DNA from: Azospirillum brasilense
Lineage (GTDB): Bacteria; Pseudomonadota; Alphaproteobacteria; Azospirillales; Azospirillaceae
Assembly (NCBI RefSeq): GCF_007827795.1
Contig: NZ_VITI01000019.1
Location: 1 to 64,000 of the forward strand
Length of the DNA: 64,000 bases
Direction of reading: 5' to 3'
This document shows, piece by piece, positions 26,097 to 34,839 of the stretch. A program made the translations under genes and the position numbers. The notes beneath the pieces are model-generated. The model saw only the letters and a program-made list of their open reading frames with translations, made no database searches and was not told the DNA's origin. The stretch's first letter is position 1; each line of letters begins with the position of its first letter.

Positions 26097-26164
26097 GCCG
26101 ATCTTCGACAGCCGCTCTCTGACACGACCCGGTTGACGTCCGGACGCGCGGAACCCGCCGCGCG

Positions 26165-27925
26165 TCAGCCTTTCCGGAGAACCTTGCCGCCTGTGCCGGC
26201 CATTTTCGCCCAGTCCTTCGCGAAATAGGCGAAGTCGCGGGACGGGCGGCTGTAGAGGTAGCCCTGGGCCAGCGACACCCCCAGCTCCGTCAGGAGCTGC
26301 GCGTGCTCCGGCCCTTCCACCTGCTCCCCGATCAGCCCGAGTCCCAACTGGCGGCACACGTCCACCATGGACCGCAGCATCGCCATGTCGCGCCCGTTGT
26401 TCACGGCGCCCCGGACGAAGTGCCCGTCGATCTTCGCGAAGTCGGCCTGGATGCCGTAGAGCGACTGGAAGGAGGTCGATCCGGCCCCGACATCGTCCAG
26501 GCAGATGCGGAACCCGGCGGCGCGGAGTTTTTGCAAAACCTCGTTCAGCTTGGCGATGTCGGTGACGACGACGGTCTCGGTCACCTCGATCAGCAGCTTG
26601 CGGGCAAGCTCGCCATAGGGCTCGGTCACCGCCAGGAACTGGCGCAGGAAGATCGGGCTCATCAAGGTCTTGGCGGACAGGTTGATCGCCACGTCCGGCA
26701 GGGTCGGCTCCTTGCGGTGGGCGCTCATTGTGTCCAGCACCGACTGCGTCAGCAGCAGGTCGAAGTCGTAGATCAGCCCGACATCCTCGGCGAAGGTGAT
26801 GAAGTCCGCCGGGGACAGCGTGCCCTCCACCCGCGTCAGCGCTTCGAGATGATGGACGGTCCGCGTTCCGATATCGACGATGGGCTGGTAGACCACGAAG
26901 AAGTCGCGCTTCTCGATGGTCGCGCGCAGCCGCCCGATGCGGTCCACCGCGTCGGACAGCATCCGCTTGGCGCCGTCCTCCAGGCTGGAGATGGTGAACT
27001 CGCCGCCCTGGGCCGAGGCGAAGGCCTGCACCGTGTAGACCAGCGCGCGTGCCGCGTCGGCCGGGTCCAGCCGTTCGTCCGAGACGTCCAGCGACCAGGT
27101 GCGGATGCCGCCGGGCAGTTCGCCGCCGGCGCTCTGGATGATCTGGGTGATGTGGGCCTGCACCTCCTGCCCGTCGATGTCGGAGGCGTGGACGACGCCG
27201 TAGCGGTCGGTGGCCAGCTGCCCGGCGCTGTCGCCGTTGGCGGAGATCGCCCGCAGATAGGCCTCGATCCCCTGCATCACCTCGCTCGCCGCCCCTTCGG
27301 GCAGGGCGTCCACCATCGACTGCAGGCCGTCGATCAGCAGCAGGGTCAGGGCGTTGTCCAGCCCCTTCTCCCGCGCCTTGATGATGCGGTCCTCCAGGAT
27401 GTGGCTGAAGGCGTTGCCGTCCAGAAGCTGGCCCGCCGCGGCCAGCGCCTCGTTCGTGTTGCGCGGGCCGGAGGCCAGCAGGACCGTCAGGAACAGCGAT
27501 CCGGGGCAGGAGTCGAGACGGCAGCCGCCGAGCAGCGCCGGAAAGCGGTTGCCGTCGCAGCCCTGGAAGACGACGCGCGCCGGCTTGATGCGGCCCTTGT
27601 CCTGGATGCGCTTGAAGAGGACGTTGACGTATTTGCGGTCGTTCGGCGCCACGACGTCGAGCAGGCTGGTGCCGACCAGTCCGGCCACGTCGCCTTCGGT
27701 CAGGCGGCAGCGCGCGCCCGCGCTGAACAGGATGTTTCCCCGCGCATCCGTCTCGATCAGCAGATCCGCGGCAGCGAAGGCAAAGCCGACGAAGCGGTCA
27801 CGCTCGCGGTGCGACGGGCGTCGGACCTGCGCGTTGGTCTGCGGCACCGGGCGTCTGATCGAGTCATGCGCAAGCTGCATCGGCAATAGCCCGAAATTGA
27901 GAAAAAGTTTATCGAATTGCGTCAT
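26165..27925 (-). CDS. EAL-domain c-di-GMP phosphodiesterase with PAS-like N terminus
   Basis: A 586-residue cytosolic protein. Residues about 45-150 look like a PAS domain (FAAADLLIETDARGNILFSAGAR). Residues about 160-335 resemble a degenerate GGDEF-like region without a GGDEF motif. The EAL domain starts near residue 340: EALTR around 359, NLSA, EVTET, DDVGAG, KIDG, EQVE and the AQGYLYSRP end. All metal and substrate residues of active EAL proteins appear present, so hydrolysis of c-di-GMP to pGpG is likely. It could affect motility or biofilm. No strong ribosome site supports ATG 27925; ATG 27880 is possible. Confidence 0.85.
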   Translation of the reverse strand: MTQFDKLFLNFGLLPMQLAHDSIRRPVPQTNAQVRRPSHRERDRFVGFAFAAADLLIETDARGNILFSAGARCRLTEGDVAGLVGTSLLDVVAPNDRKYVNVLFKRIQDKGRIKPARVVFQGCDGNRFPALLGGCRLDSCPGSLFLTVLLASGPRNTNEALAAAGQLLDGNAFSHILEDRIIKAREKGLDNALTLLLIDGLQSMVDALPEGAASEVMQGIEAYLRAISANGDSAGQLATDRYGVVHASDIDGQEVQAHITQIIQSAGGELPGGIRTWSLDVSDERLDPADAARALVYTVQAFASAQGGEFTISSLEDGAKRMLSDAVDRIGRLRATIEKRDFFVVYQPIVDIGTRTVHHLEALTRVEGTLSPADFITFAEDVGLIYDFDLLLTQSVLDTMSAHRKEPTLPDVAINLSAKTLMSPIFLRQFLAVTEPYGELARKLLIEVTETVVVTDIAKLNEVLQKLRAAGFRICLDDVGAGSTSFQSLYGIQADFAKIDGHFVRGAVNNGRDMAMLRSMVDVCRQLGLGLIGEQVEGPEHAQLLTELGVSLAQGYLYSRPSRDFAYFAKDWAKMAGTGGKVLRKG

Positions 27926-28073
27926 TCATTCAACGGAGACTAGCCGTGTTCCCGTTCTGAAAAAAGCGGCAAGATTCATCCCGGCGTTCCGAACAAACTA
28001 TCGGAACATAGAATTTTCAATGATTTAAAGGAAAACATGGTTTTGAGCCGCGCCGGATTACCGCACCCGACGC

Positions 28074-28121
28074 GAGAAAAAATGAACGGCGGGCCGTTCC
28101 GGAACAGGAAACGGCCCGCCG
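28074..28121 (-). terminator. Intrinsic terminator of purEK
   Basis: A perfect 12-bp GC-rich stem (CGGCGGGCCGTT with its complement) and an 11-base loop, followed on the minus strand by a TTCATTTTTTCTC tract. It lies 33 bases after the purK stop. Confidence 0.85.
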
Positions 28122-28153
28122 CGGCGATCGAACAGGGGGGATCGACCGGACGG

Positions 28154-29236
28154 TCAGGAGCGGGGACGGAGCCGGGTCACATGGCCCATCTTGCGGCCGG
28201 GACGGGACTCCGCCTTGCCGTAGAGGTGCAGGCGGGCGCCGGGTTCGGCCATCAGGTCCGGCCAACGATCCGCGTCGGCGCCGATCAGGTTCTCCATCTC
28301 GGCGTCCGCCACCCGCTCCACCGAGCCCAGCGGCAGGCCGCAGACGGCGCGGACGAGCTGCTCGAACTGGCAGGAATGGCAGGCGTCCATGGTCCAGTGA
28401 CCGGAATTGTGCGGGCGCGGAGCCATTTCGTTGACCAGCACGCCGCCGTCCGGAGTCACGAACATCTCCACCGCCAGCACGCCGACGAGGTCCAGCGCCT
28501 CGGCGATGCGGCGGGCGACCCGTTCGGCCTCCGCCGCCGTCTCCGCCGGAACGCGGGCCGGGGCGATGGTCTTGTCGAGGATGCCGTCCTTGTGCCGGTT
28601 CTCCACGGCGGGGTAGGCGGCCATGCTGCCGTCCAACCCGCGGGCGACGATCACCGAGACCTCGCAGGTGAAGGAGACGAAGCCCTCCACGATGCCGGCG
28701 TCGGAGCGGATGGCCGCCCAGGCCTCCGCCGGGTCGCTGCCCGGCTCGATCCGCGCCTGCCCCTTGCCGTCATAGCCGAGGCGGGTGGATTTCAGGATGC
28801 AGCGCGGCCCGATCTCCGCCACCGCCTTCGCCACCTCGTCGGCGCTGCGGGCGGCGCGCCAGGGGGCGGTGCCGATGCCCAGCGCGTTGACGAAGGACTT
28901 CTCCTCCACCCGGTCCTGGGCGACCGACAGAACCTTGCCGCCGGGATGGACGGGGGTGAAGCGGCCGAGATGCTCGACCACGGCGACCGGGACGTTCTCC
29001 CATTCCAGCGTCACCACGTCGACGGAGCGGGCGAAGGCCTCCAGCGCGTCGAGGTCGTCCCAGCCGGCGGAGGTGAAGGCTGCCGAAACCTGGGCGCAGG
29101 GGCTGCCCTCCGATCCCGGCGCATAGACGTGCGTCTTGTAGCCCAGGCGGGCGGCGGCGAGCGCGGTCATGCGGCCGAGCTGGCCGTCGCCCAGCATGCC
29201 GATGGTCGAGCCGGGCGGAAGGATGCGGTGGGCCAT
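28154..29236 (-). CDS. purK: 5-(carboxyamino)imidazole ribonucleotide synthase
   Basis: A 360-residue ATP-grasp enzyme that makes N5-CAIR from AIR, bicarbonate and ATP in purine synthesis. The N terminus IGMLGDGQLGRMTALAAARLGY, the middle CILKSTRLGYDGKGQARI and the C-terminal MAPRPHNSGHWTMDACHSCQFEQLVRA are diagnostic. It starts three bases after the purE stop, so the pair is one operon. Together with PurE it replaces a single AIR carboxylase. Confidence 0.97.
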   Translation of the reverse strand: MAHRILPPGSTIGMLGDGQLGRMTALAAARLGYKTHVYAPGSEGSPCAQVSAAFTSAGWDDLDALEAFARSVDVVTLEWENVPVAVVEHLGRFTPVHPGGKVLSVAQDRVEEKSFVNALGIGTAPWRAARSADEVAKAVAEIGPRCILKSTRLGYDGKGQARIEPGSDPAEAWAAIRSDAGIVEGFVSFTCEVSVIVARGLDGSMAAYPAVENRHKDGILDKTIAPARVPAETAAEAERVARRIAEALDLVGVLAVEMFVTPDGGVLVNEMAPRPHNSGHWTMDACHSCQFEQLVRAVCGLPLGSVERVADAEMENLIGADADRWPDLMAEPGARLHLYGKAESRPGRKMGHVTRLRPRS

Positions 29237-29239
29237 GGT

Positions 29240-29761
29240 TCAGGCGGGCTCGTCGACGGGGGCTTCGGCAACGGCGGCGGTCTGGCGGGCGCGCCAGGCG
29301 TCCAACGCCTCGGCCACCTGCGGGTCCATCAGGGCGATGACCGAACCGGCGAGCAATGCGGCGTTGATGGCGCCGGCCTTGCCGATGGCCAGCGTGCCCA
29401 CCGGAACGCCGCCGGGCATCTGGACGATCGACAGCAGGCTGTCCATGCCCTTCAGCGCGTGGCTTTCCACCGGGACGCCGAAGACGGGCAGGGGGGTCAT
29501 CGAGGCGGCCATGCCCGGCAGGTGGGCGGCCCCGCCGGCCCCGGCGATGACCACCTTCAGGCCGCGGTCGCGGGCGGTGGTGGCGTACTCGACCAGGCGC
29601 TGCGGGGTGCGGTGGGCGGAGACGATCCGGACCTCGTGCGGCACACCGAGCGCGGTCAGCGTCTCGGCGGCGTGCTTCATGGTGGTCCAGTCCGACTGGC
29701 TGCCCATGATGATGCCGACCAGCGGCTTGCGGTCGGTGGTGGCGGCGATGGATGCGGACAC
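29240..29761 (-). CDS. purE: N5-carboxyaminoimidazole ribonucleotide mutase
   Basis: A 173-residue class I PurE that converts N5-CAIR to CAIR. The motifs GIIMGSQSDWTTMKHAAETL, RIVSAHRTPQRLVEYA and AGAGGAAHLPGMAASMTPLPVFGVPV carry the Ser and His of the active site. It is first in the purEK operon, which ends at the terminator at 28074-28121. Confidence 0.97.
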   Translation of the reverse strand: MSASIAATTDRKPLVGIIMGSQSDWTTMKHAAETLTALGVPHEVRIVSAHRTPQRLVEYATTARDRGLKVVIAGAGGAAHLPGMAASMTPLPVFGVPVESHALKGMDSLLSIVQMPGGVPVGTLAIGKAGAINAALLAGSVIALMDPQVAEALDAWRARQTAAVAEAPVDEPA

Positions 29762-29888
29762 GGCGCGCGCTTTCCTCTAGGTCCGGAAAGCGGCGCATTA
29801 TAGAAAGCGCGCGCACGGAGTCCAGCGCCACGCGATGCGCCGGGCCGTGTTCCCCGCCGAAAAGCGGCGTCAGGCCCAAAAGGCGGCG

Positions 29889-30089
29889 TCAGGCGATGAT
29901 GTCGGGGAGCATGCGGCTTTCCAGAACCATGATCTGGTCCTTGAGCGCGAGCTTGCGCTTCTTCAGACGTTGCATCTGAAGCTGGTCGAACGGCGCACGT
30001 TCGTGCAGTCGGGCGATCACGTCGTCGAGGTCGCGATGCTCACTGCGAAGCGTGGCCAGTTTTTCCTTCAGCATCTCTTGTTCGTTCAT
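29889..30089 (-). CDS. YdcH family protein (DUF465)
   Basis: A 66-residue coiled-coil protein (MNEQEMLKEKLATLRSEHRDLDDVIARL then QMQRLKKRKLALKDQIMVLES), the DUF465/YdcH pattern. Function unknown; widespread in proteobacteria. ATG 30089 is preferred because the family begins just there. Confidence 0.9.
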   Translation of the reverse strand: MNEQEMLKEKLATLRSEHRDLDDVIARLHERAPFDQLQMQRLKKRKLALKDQIMVLESRMLPDIIA

Positions 30090-30290
30090 ACGCGCGGGGC
30101 CCGCTGGCTGAGCGGCGGGGACTATACCAGATTTCCGGCGCAACGGCAGTGCGAAACCACGCATTCTTCGCAGGGTTATAATCCGGTCGCCGGAATGTAA
30201 TATACTCGGAGGACCAGAACCATTGCGGTGGAGCAACGTTCTGGTATGACTACCTTTCGCAGCGGTTCCAGACGACACGGGACAGTCTCC

Positions 30291-31376
30291 ATGACAGCAG
30301 GCAAGCGCATCGGCATTCTCACCAGCGGCGGCGACTGCGCCGGGCTGAACGCGGTCATCCGCGCGGTGGTCCACCGGGCCGTCCTGACCTACGGCTGGCA
30401 GGTCCTGGGCATCAAGGAAGGCACCCAGGGGTTGCTGCAGCGCCCGGTGCAGTATCAGGTGCTCGACCTGCCGCAGGTCGATGGCAACATGATGCGCATG
30501 GGCGGCACGATCCTCGGCACGACCAACCGCGGCGACCCCTTCGCCTACCCGATGGCGGACGGCACGCAGAAGGACCGGTCGGACGAGATCATCGGCGGCT
30601 ACCGCGAGCTGGGGCTGGACGCGCTGATCGGCATCGGCGGCGACGGCAGCTTCGCCATCCTGAAGAAGCTGGCCGACAAGGGCGGCTTCCAGATGGTCGG
30701 CATCCCCAAGACCATCGACAACGATCTCGGCCTGACCGAGGTGTCGGTCGGCTACGACACCGCCGTCGGCGTGGCGGTCGAGGCGCTCGACCGGCTCCAG
30801 CCGACCGCGGCCAGCCACGCCCGCGTCATGGTGCTGGAGGTGATGGGCCGCGACGCCGGCCACATCGCGCTGGCCGCGGGCATCGCCGGCGGCGCCGACG
30901 TGGTGCTGATCCCCGAGATCGCCTATTCCATCGAGAAGATCGCCCAGAAGATCAAGCAGGTGCGCTCGACCGGCCGCAACTTCGCCCTGGTCGTGGTGTC
31001 GGAGGCGGTGAAGACCGTCGACGGCACCGGCGTGCAGAAGCTGTTCCAGGGCGGCCAGAAACGCTACGGCGGCATCGGCGACTACATCGGCGAGAAGATC
31101 GCCGAGGCGACGGGGGCGGAAACCCGCGTCACCGTCCTGGGCCACGTCCAGCGCGGCAGCATGCCCAGCCCGCGCGACCGTCTGGTCGCCTCGGCCTTCG
31201 GCGTGCACGCCGTGGACCTGATCGCCGAGGGCAAGTTCGACCGCATGGTCGCCTGGTCGGACCGCGGCGTTATCGACGTGCCGATCACCGAGGCCATCGC
31301 CAAATACGCCTGCGTGGAGTTGGACGGCGCCATGGTCAAGACCGCCCGCGGCCTGGGCATCAGCCTGGGCGACTGA
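30291..31376 (+). CDS. 6-phosphofructokinase (group III type)
   Basis: A 361-residue phosphofructokinase. GILTSGGDCAGLNAVIRA begins the fold, GGDGSFAI contains the residue usually linked to ATP use (Gly after GGD), and PKTIDNDL contains the Lys more typical of PPi-linked enzymes. GHVQRGS binds fructose 6-phosphate. This mix is typical of group III mixed-type PFKs. ATP dependence is likely but not certain. Many alphaproteobacteria lack PFK and use the Entner-Doudoroff route, so its presence is notable. ATG 30291 (MTAGKRIG) is favoured over a frame extension to 30228. Confidence 0.92.
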   Translation: MTAGKRIGILTSGGDCAGLNAVIRAVVHRAVLTYGWQVLGIKEGTQGLLQRPVQYQVLDLPQVDGNMMRMGGTILGTTNRGDPFAYPMADGTQKDRSDEIIGGYRELGLDALIGIGGDGSFAILKKLADKGGFQMVGIPKTIDNDLGLTEVSVGYDTAVGVAVEALDRLQPTAASHARVMVLEVMGRDAGHIALAAGIAGGADVVLIPEIAYSIEKIAQKIKQVRSTGRNFALVVVSEAVKTVDGTGVQKLFQGGQKRYGGIGDYIGEKIAEATGAETRVTVLGHVQRGSMPSPRDRLVASAFGVHAVDLIAEGKFDRMVAWSDRGVIDVPITEAIAKYACVELDGAMVKTARGLGISLGD

Positions 31377-31405
31377 GCGGGGCTTGTGGGGAGGCAGGCA
31401 CGGCG

Positions 31406-31864
31406 ATGTCGGAAAACCCGCTCTGGGACTTCTCGCTCGCCGTCTACGGACGGCCCGGCGTGTCCGCTGCCTGCCTCGATCTTCAGGACCGGCTCGGCCA
31501 GGACGTGAACGTCCTGCTGTTCGCCGCCTGGGCGGGTATGGCCTGCAAAGCCGACCTGCCGGCGGACGAGCTGGCGCTGATCGACTCCGCGGTCGCTCCC
31601 TGGCGGGCCGAGGTGGTTCGCCCGTTGCGCGCCGTCCGCCGCCGGGCGAAGGGGGAGGATGACGCCCTCTACCGGCGCCTGAAGGCGGCGGAGCTGGAGG
31701 CGGAGCGCGTCCAGCAGGATCGCCTTTTCGCCCTGTCCGGACTCACGCCCGCGCCGGGTGGCGGCGTCACACTGGCGGCGGCCAACCTCTACCGGCTGGT
31801 GCCGGAGGGGGACCCGGCGGTGATGACGTTGCTGGCGGCGCTCGGCACGCCGCCCGAGCCCTGA
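31406..31864 (+). CDS. TIGR02444 family protein
   Basis: A 152-residue protein with the family start NPLWDFSLAVYGRPGVSAACLDLQDRLGQDVNVLLFAAWAG. The function is unknown. GGGAGG lies eleven bases before ATG 31406. It follows the PFK gene by 29 bases on the same strand and precedes a GNAT gene by 13, so the three may be co-transcribed. Confidence 0.9.
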   Translation: MSENPLWDFSLAVYGRPGVSAACLDLQDRLGQDVNVLLFAAWAGMACKADLPADELALIDSAVAPWRAEVVRPLRAVRRRAKGEDDALYRRLKAAELEAERVQQDRLFALSGLTPAPGGGVTLAAANLYRLVPEGDPAVMTLLAALGTPPEP

Positions 31865-31877
31865 CGGCACCGGTGCG

Positions 31878-32465
31878 ATGACGACTCCGGCCATCCTCAC
31901 CTCCTCCCGGCTGATCCTGCGCCCTTGGCGTGACGGGGATGGCGATGCCTTTCACGCGCTGTCGCAGAATCCCATGGTGATGGAGCATTTGCTGCCGCTT
32001 CCCGACCGGACGGCCAGCGACGCGGTGATCCGGCGCATCGGCGAGCATTTCGACCGGCACGGCTTCGGCTTCTGGGCGGTGGAGCGGCCCGGACGCAGTC
32101 CCTTCATCGGTTTCGTCGGGCTGGCCCGCGTGACGTGGGAGGCGCCCTTCGCCCCGGCCGTGGAGGTGGGGTGGCGGCTCCACCCCGACCATTGGGGGCA
32201 GGGGCTGGCGACCGAGGCCGCCGGGCTGGCGCTGGCCCACGGATTCGGTGCGGTCGGTCTGGACGAGATCGTGGCCTTCACCGTGCCGGCGAACCAACGG
32301 TCGCAGCGGGTCATGGAGCGGCTGGGGATGGAACGCGACGCGGTGGGCGACTTCGACCACCCCCGCGTTCCCGACGGTCACCGCCTGAAGCGGCATATCC
32401 TCTACCGGATCGGGCGTGACCGCTTCCAGGCGAGGATAGAAGCGGGAGTCAGCGGACCAGGATGA
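31878..32465 (+). CDS. GNAT acetyltransferase, RimJ/RimL type
   Basis: A 195-residue acetyltransferase. LTSSRLILRPWRDGDGDAFHALSQNP, then the acetyl-CoA site VGWRLHPDHWGQGLATEAAGLALAHGF and the C-terminal NQRSQRVMERLGMERDAVGDFDHPRVPDGHRLKRHILYRI are typical of the RimJ/RimL group. It overlaps the convergent secreted-protein gene by 17 bases at its 3' end. Substrate unknown. Confidence 0.9.
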   Translation: MTTPAILTSSRLILRPWRDGDGDAFHALSQNPMVMEHLLPLPDRTASDAVIRRIGEHFDRHGFGFWAVERPGRSPFIGFVGLARVTWEAPFAPAVEVGWRLHPDHWGQGLATEAAGLALAHGFGAVGLDEIVAFTVPANQRSQRVMERLGMERDAVGDFDHPRVPDGHRLKRHILYRIGRDRFQARIEAGVSGPG

Positions 32466-32859
32466 GGCTGTTGCGGTCGCCCGTCTCGTCGGAGACCTGG
32501 AAGGGCTTGCCGACGTAGAAGGCCTGGCAACGCTTGCCGCCGGACAGGCGGGTCAGTCCGGCTTCCCACTCCTGCCCGCGCGGGCCGAGGATGCGCAGTT
32601 TCAACTGGTCGAGCAGCGGGAAGATCTGATAGCCCTCGAGGTCGAGCGGCTCTCCCTTCGCGGAAAAGGCGTCCTGGTTCAGCGTGAGGGTCTTGCCGTT
32701 GAGGTCCAGCTTGACATCCTGCGCCCACGGGCAGCCGCCGCCGGCGGGCTTGTCGCTGGCCGCGGCCGGGTCCACGGTCAGAACCGCCGGGACGAGGGCA
32801 CAGGTCAAGGCGAGCGCGCAGATGTTCAAGGTGCTTTTCATCGGCAAAGTGCTTTTCAT
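32449..32859 (-). CDS. Secreted protein of unknown function
   Basis: About 136 residues with an N-terminal signal peptide (NICALALTCALVPAVLTVDPAAA) and a mature domain that includes two Cys (GGGCPWAQDV and GKRCQAFYV). The start is unusual: an 18-bp tandem duplication puts two Met codons, both beginning ATGAAAAGCAC, at 32859 and 32841. Either could be used. The 3' end overlaps the GNAT gene by 17 bases. No family recognised. Confidence 0.68.
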   Translation of the reverse strand: MKSTLPMKSTLNICALALTCALVPAVLTVDPAAASDKPAGGGCPWAQDVKLDLNGKTLTLNQDAFSAKGEPLDLEGYQIFPLLDQLKLRILGPRGQEWEAGLTRLSGGKRCQAFYVGKPFQVSDETGDRNSLILVR

Positions 32860-33057
32860 GGGCGGGACGCGGTCCTCGCGCTGAATACCCCGGTATGCTT
32901 CGGGGCGATGGATGCAGCATAATTTTAGCAAAAGTGAAATGCAACGCGGGGCTTCTCGTGGGTGGGTTGCGGGAACGGCAGGACTTGTGACAAATCCGGC
33001 AGCGGGTCCGCATGGTCCACCGGCTTCCAGTACCCCTCTCACCATCGGTCACTTCCC

Positions 33058-34839
33058 ATGGCGACGATCATCGAGGCCCTTCTGGCCGCCATCGAGCATC
33101 ACCAGTCGGGCCGTCTGGCCGAGGCGGCGACGCTCTATGGACGGATTCTGGAGGCCGATCCAGAGCAGCCCGATGCCGCCCAGTTTCTGGGCGTGCTTTA
33201 CGCGCAGGTGGGGCGTCCGGCGGATGGAGCGTGCCTGTTGCGCCGGGCGCTGGCGCTGCGGCCCGACTCGGCGGGCGGGCAATCCAACCTGGCCGGGGCG
33301 CTTCAGACCATGGGCGACGCGGCGGGGGCGGAGGCCGGTTACACCCGCGCCCTGCGGCTGGACCCGTTGCTCGCCGACGCCCACGCCAGCCGGGCCGGCG
33401 CCCTGCGCGACCTGAACCGGGTGCCGGAGGCCGCCTGCTCGGCGCAGCGGGCGCTGGCGCTTCTTCCAGCCTCGGCGGAGGCCTTGGTGAACCTCGCCGA
33501 AACGGCCCTGGCCGGACGGCGGGCGGAGGACGCGGAGCGGGCGGCCCGCCGCGCCGCCGCGCTGGCGCCGGGATCGTCGGCGGCCTTGATGATGCTCGGC
33601 TCCGCCTGCGCGGCGCGGAAGCGCTGGGACGAGGCGGAGGCCGCCTACCGCGCGGCGTTGGACCTCGCCCCCGGTTATGGCGCGGCGTGGGGAAATCTGG
33701 GGTCGCTGCTCGCCGGGCAGGGCAGGTTCGACGAGGCGCTGGAGGCCTTTGCCACGGCCGAGAGGCACGGCTTTTCCGGCCCGTCCCTGTGGGCGGCGCG
33801 CGGCAACGCGCTGCTCGCCATGGCCCGACCGGTGGAGGCGCTCGCCGATTTCGACCGGGTGCTGGACGTACGACCCCACGACGCCGGGATGCGCTGGAAC
33901 CGCGGCTTCGTCCGGTTGCTGGCCGGGGATTGCGAGGGCGGTTGGCCGGAGTTCGACTGGCGCCGCCACGACGCGCGGGCGGAACCGCCGTGGCGCCGCT
34001 TCGTGCAGCCCACCTGGAGCGGCGGCGACATCGCCGGGCGCACCATTCTGCTCTATGCCGAGCAGGGGATGGGCGACACCCTGCAGTTTGTCCGCTACGT
34101 CCCACTGGTGGCGGAGCGCGGGGCGCGGGTGATCCTTGAGGTGCAGCAGCCCTTGATGAGCGTGCTGGCGGGCTTGCCGGGAGTGAAGCAGTTGATCGCC
34201 CGCGGCGATCCGTTGCCGGACTTCGATCTGGAATGCCCGCTGATGAGCCTGCCGCGTGTCTTCGGTACCAAGCTGGACGACGTGCCCGCCGCCGTGCCGT
34301 ATCTGCGCCCCGATCCGCAGCGCGCCGCCGCCTGGAGCGAGCGGCTGGCGGGCGGGCAACTGGCGGCCAGGCCGGGGCTGCGGGTCGGGCTGGTCTGGGC
34401 GGGCAACCCGCGCTTTCCCGGCGACGCGCTGCGCTCGCCCCGGCTGGCCGGGCTGCGGCCGGTGCTGGACGTGCCGGGCGTGCGCGTCTTCGGGCTTCAG
34501 AAGGGGCCGGGGCGGGAGGATCTGGAGGGGGTGGGCATGCCGGCGTCCTTCACCGACCTCGGGCCGGAGATCGCCGATTTCGCCGACACCGCGGCGATCA
34601 TGGCCAACCTGGACCTCGTGATCTCCTCCTGCACCGGGCCGGCGCATCTGGCCGGGGCGCTGGGGGTGCCGGTCTGGGTGGTGCTGCCGCTCTCGCCGGA
34701 CTGGCGCTGGCTGCTGGGGCGCGACGACAGCCCCTGGTACCCCACCGCCCGGCTGTTCCGCCAGACGCGCGTCGGCGACTGGACGGAGGTGGCCGGGCGC
34801 GTCGCCGACGCGCTGCGGACCGCGGCTCTTACGACTTGA
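33058..34839 (+). CDS. TPR protein with glycosyltransferase-like C terminus
   Basis: A 593-residue protein. Residues about 1-310 are tandem TPRs (ALLAAIEHHQSGRLAEAATLYGRILEADP repeated with drift). Residues about 325-590 resemble a GT9/ADP-heptose transferase or O-GlcNAc transferase-like domain: LLYAEQGMGDTLQFVRYVPLVAERGARVILEVQQPL, then RVGLVWAGNP and the LDLVISSCTGPAHLAGALGVPVWVVLP donor segment. This architecture is frequent in alphaproteobacteria near flagellin-modification genes. It is convergent with flgE and overlaps it by 11 bases. A role in flagellar protein glycosylation is inferred from the neighbour, not shown. Confidence 0.85.
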   Translation: MATIIEALLAAIEHHQSGRLAEAATLYGRILEADPEQPDAAQFLGVLYAQVGRPADGACLLRRALALRPDSAGGQSNLAGALQTMGDAAGAEAGYTRALRLDPLLADAHASRAGALRDLNRVPEAACSAQRALALLPASAEALVNLAETALAGRRAEDAERAARRAAALAPGSSAALMMLGSACAARKRWDEAEAAYRAALDLAPGYGAAWGNLGSLLAGQGRFDEALEAFATAERHGFSGPSLWAARGNALLAMARPVEALADFDRVLDVRPHDAGMRWNRGFVRLLAGDCEGGWPEFDWRRHDARAEPPWRRFVQPTWSGGDIAGRTILLYAEQGMGDTLQFVRYVPLVAERGARVILEVQQPLMSVLAGLPGVKQLIARGDPLPDFDLECPLMSLPRVFGTKLDDVPAAVPYLRPDPQRAAAWSERLAGGQLAARPGLRVGLVWAGNPRFPGDALRSPRLAGLRPVLDVPGVRVFGLQKGPGREDLEGVGMPASFTDLGPEIADFADTAAIMANLDLVISSCTGPAHLAGALGVPVWVVLPLSPDWRWLLGRDDSPWYPTARLFRQTRVGDWTEVAGRVADALRTAALTT

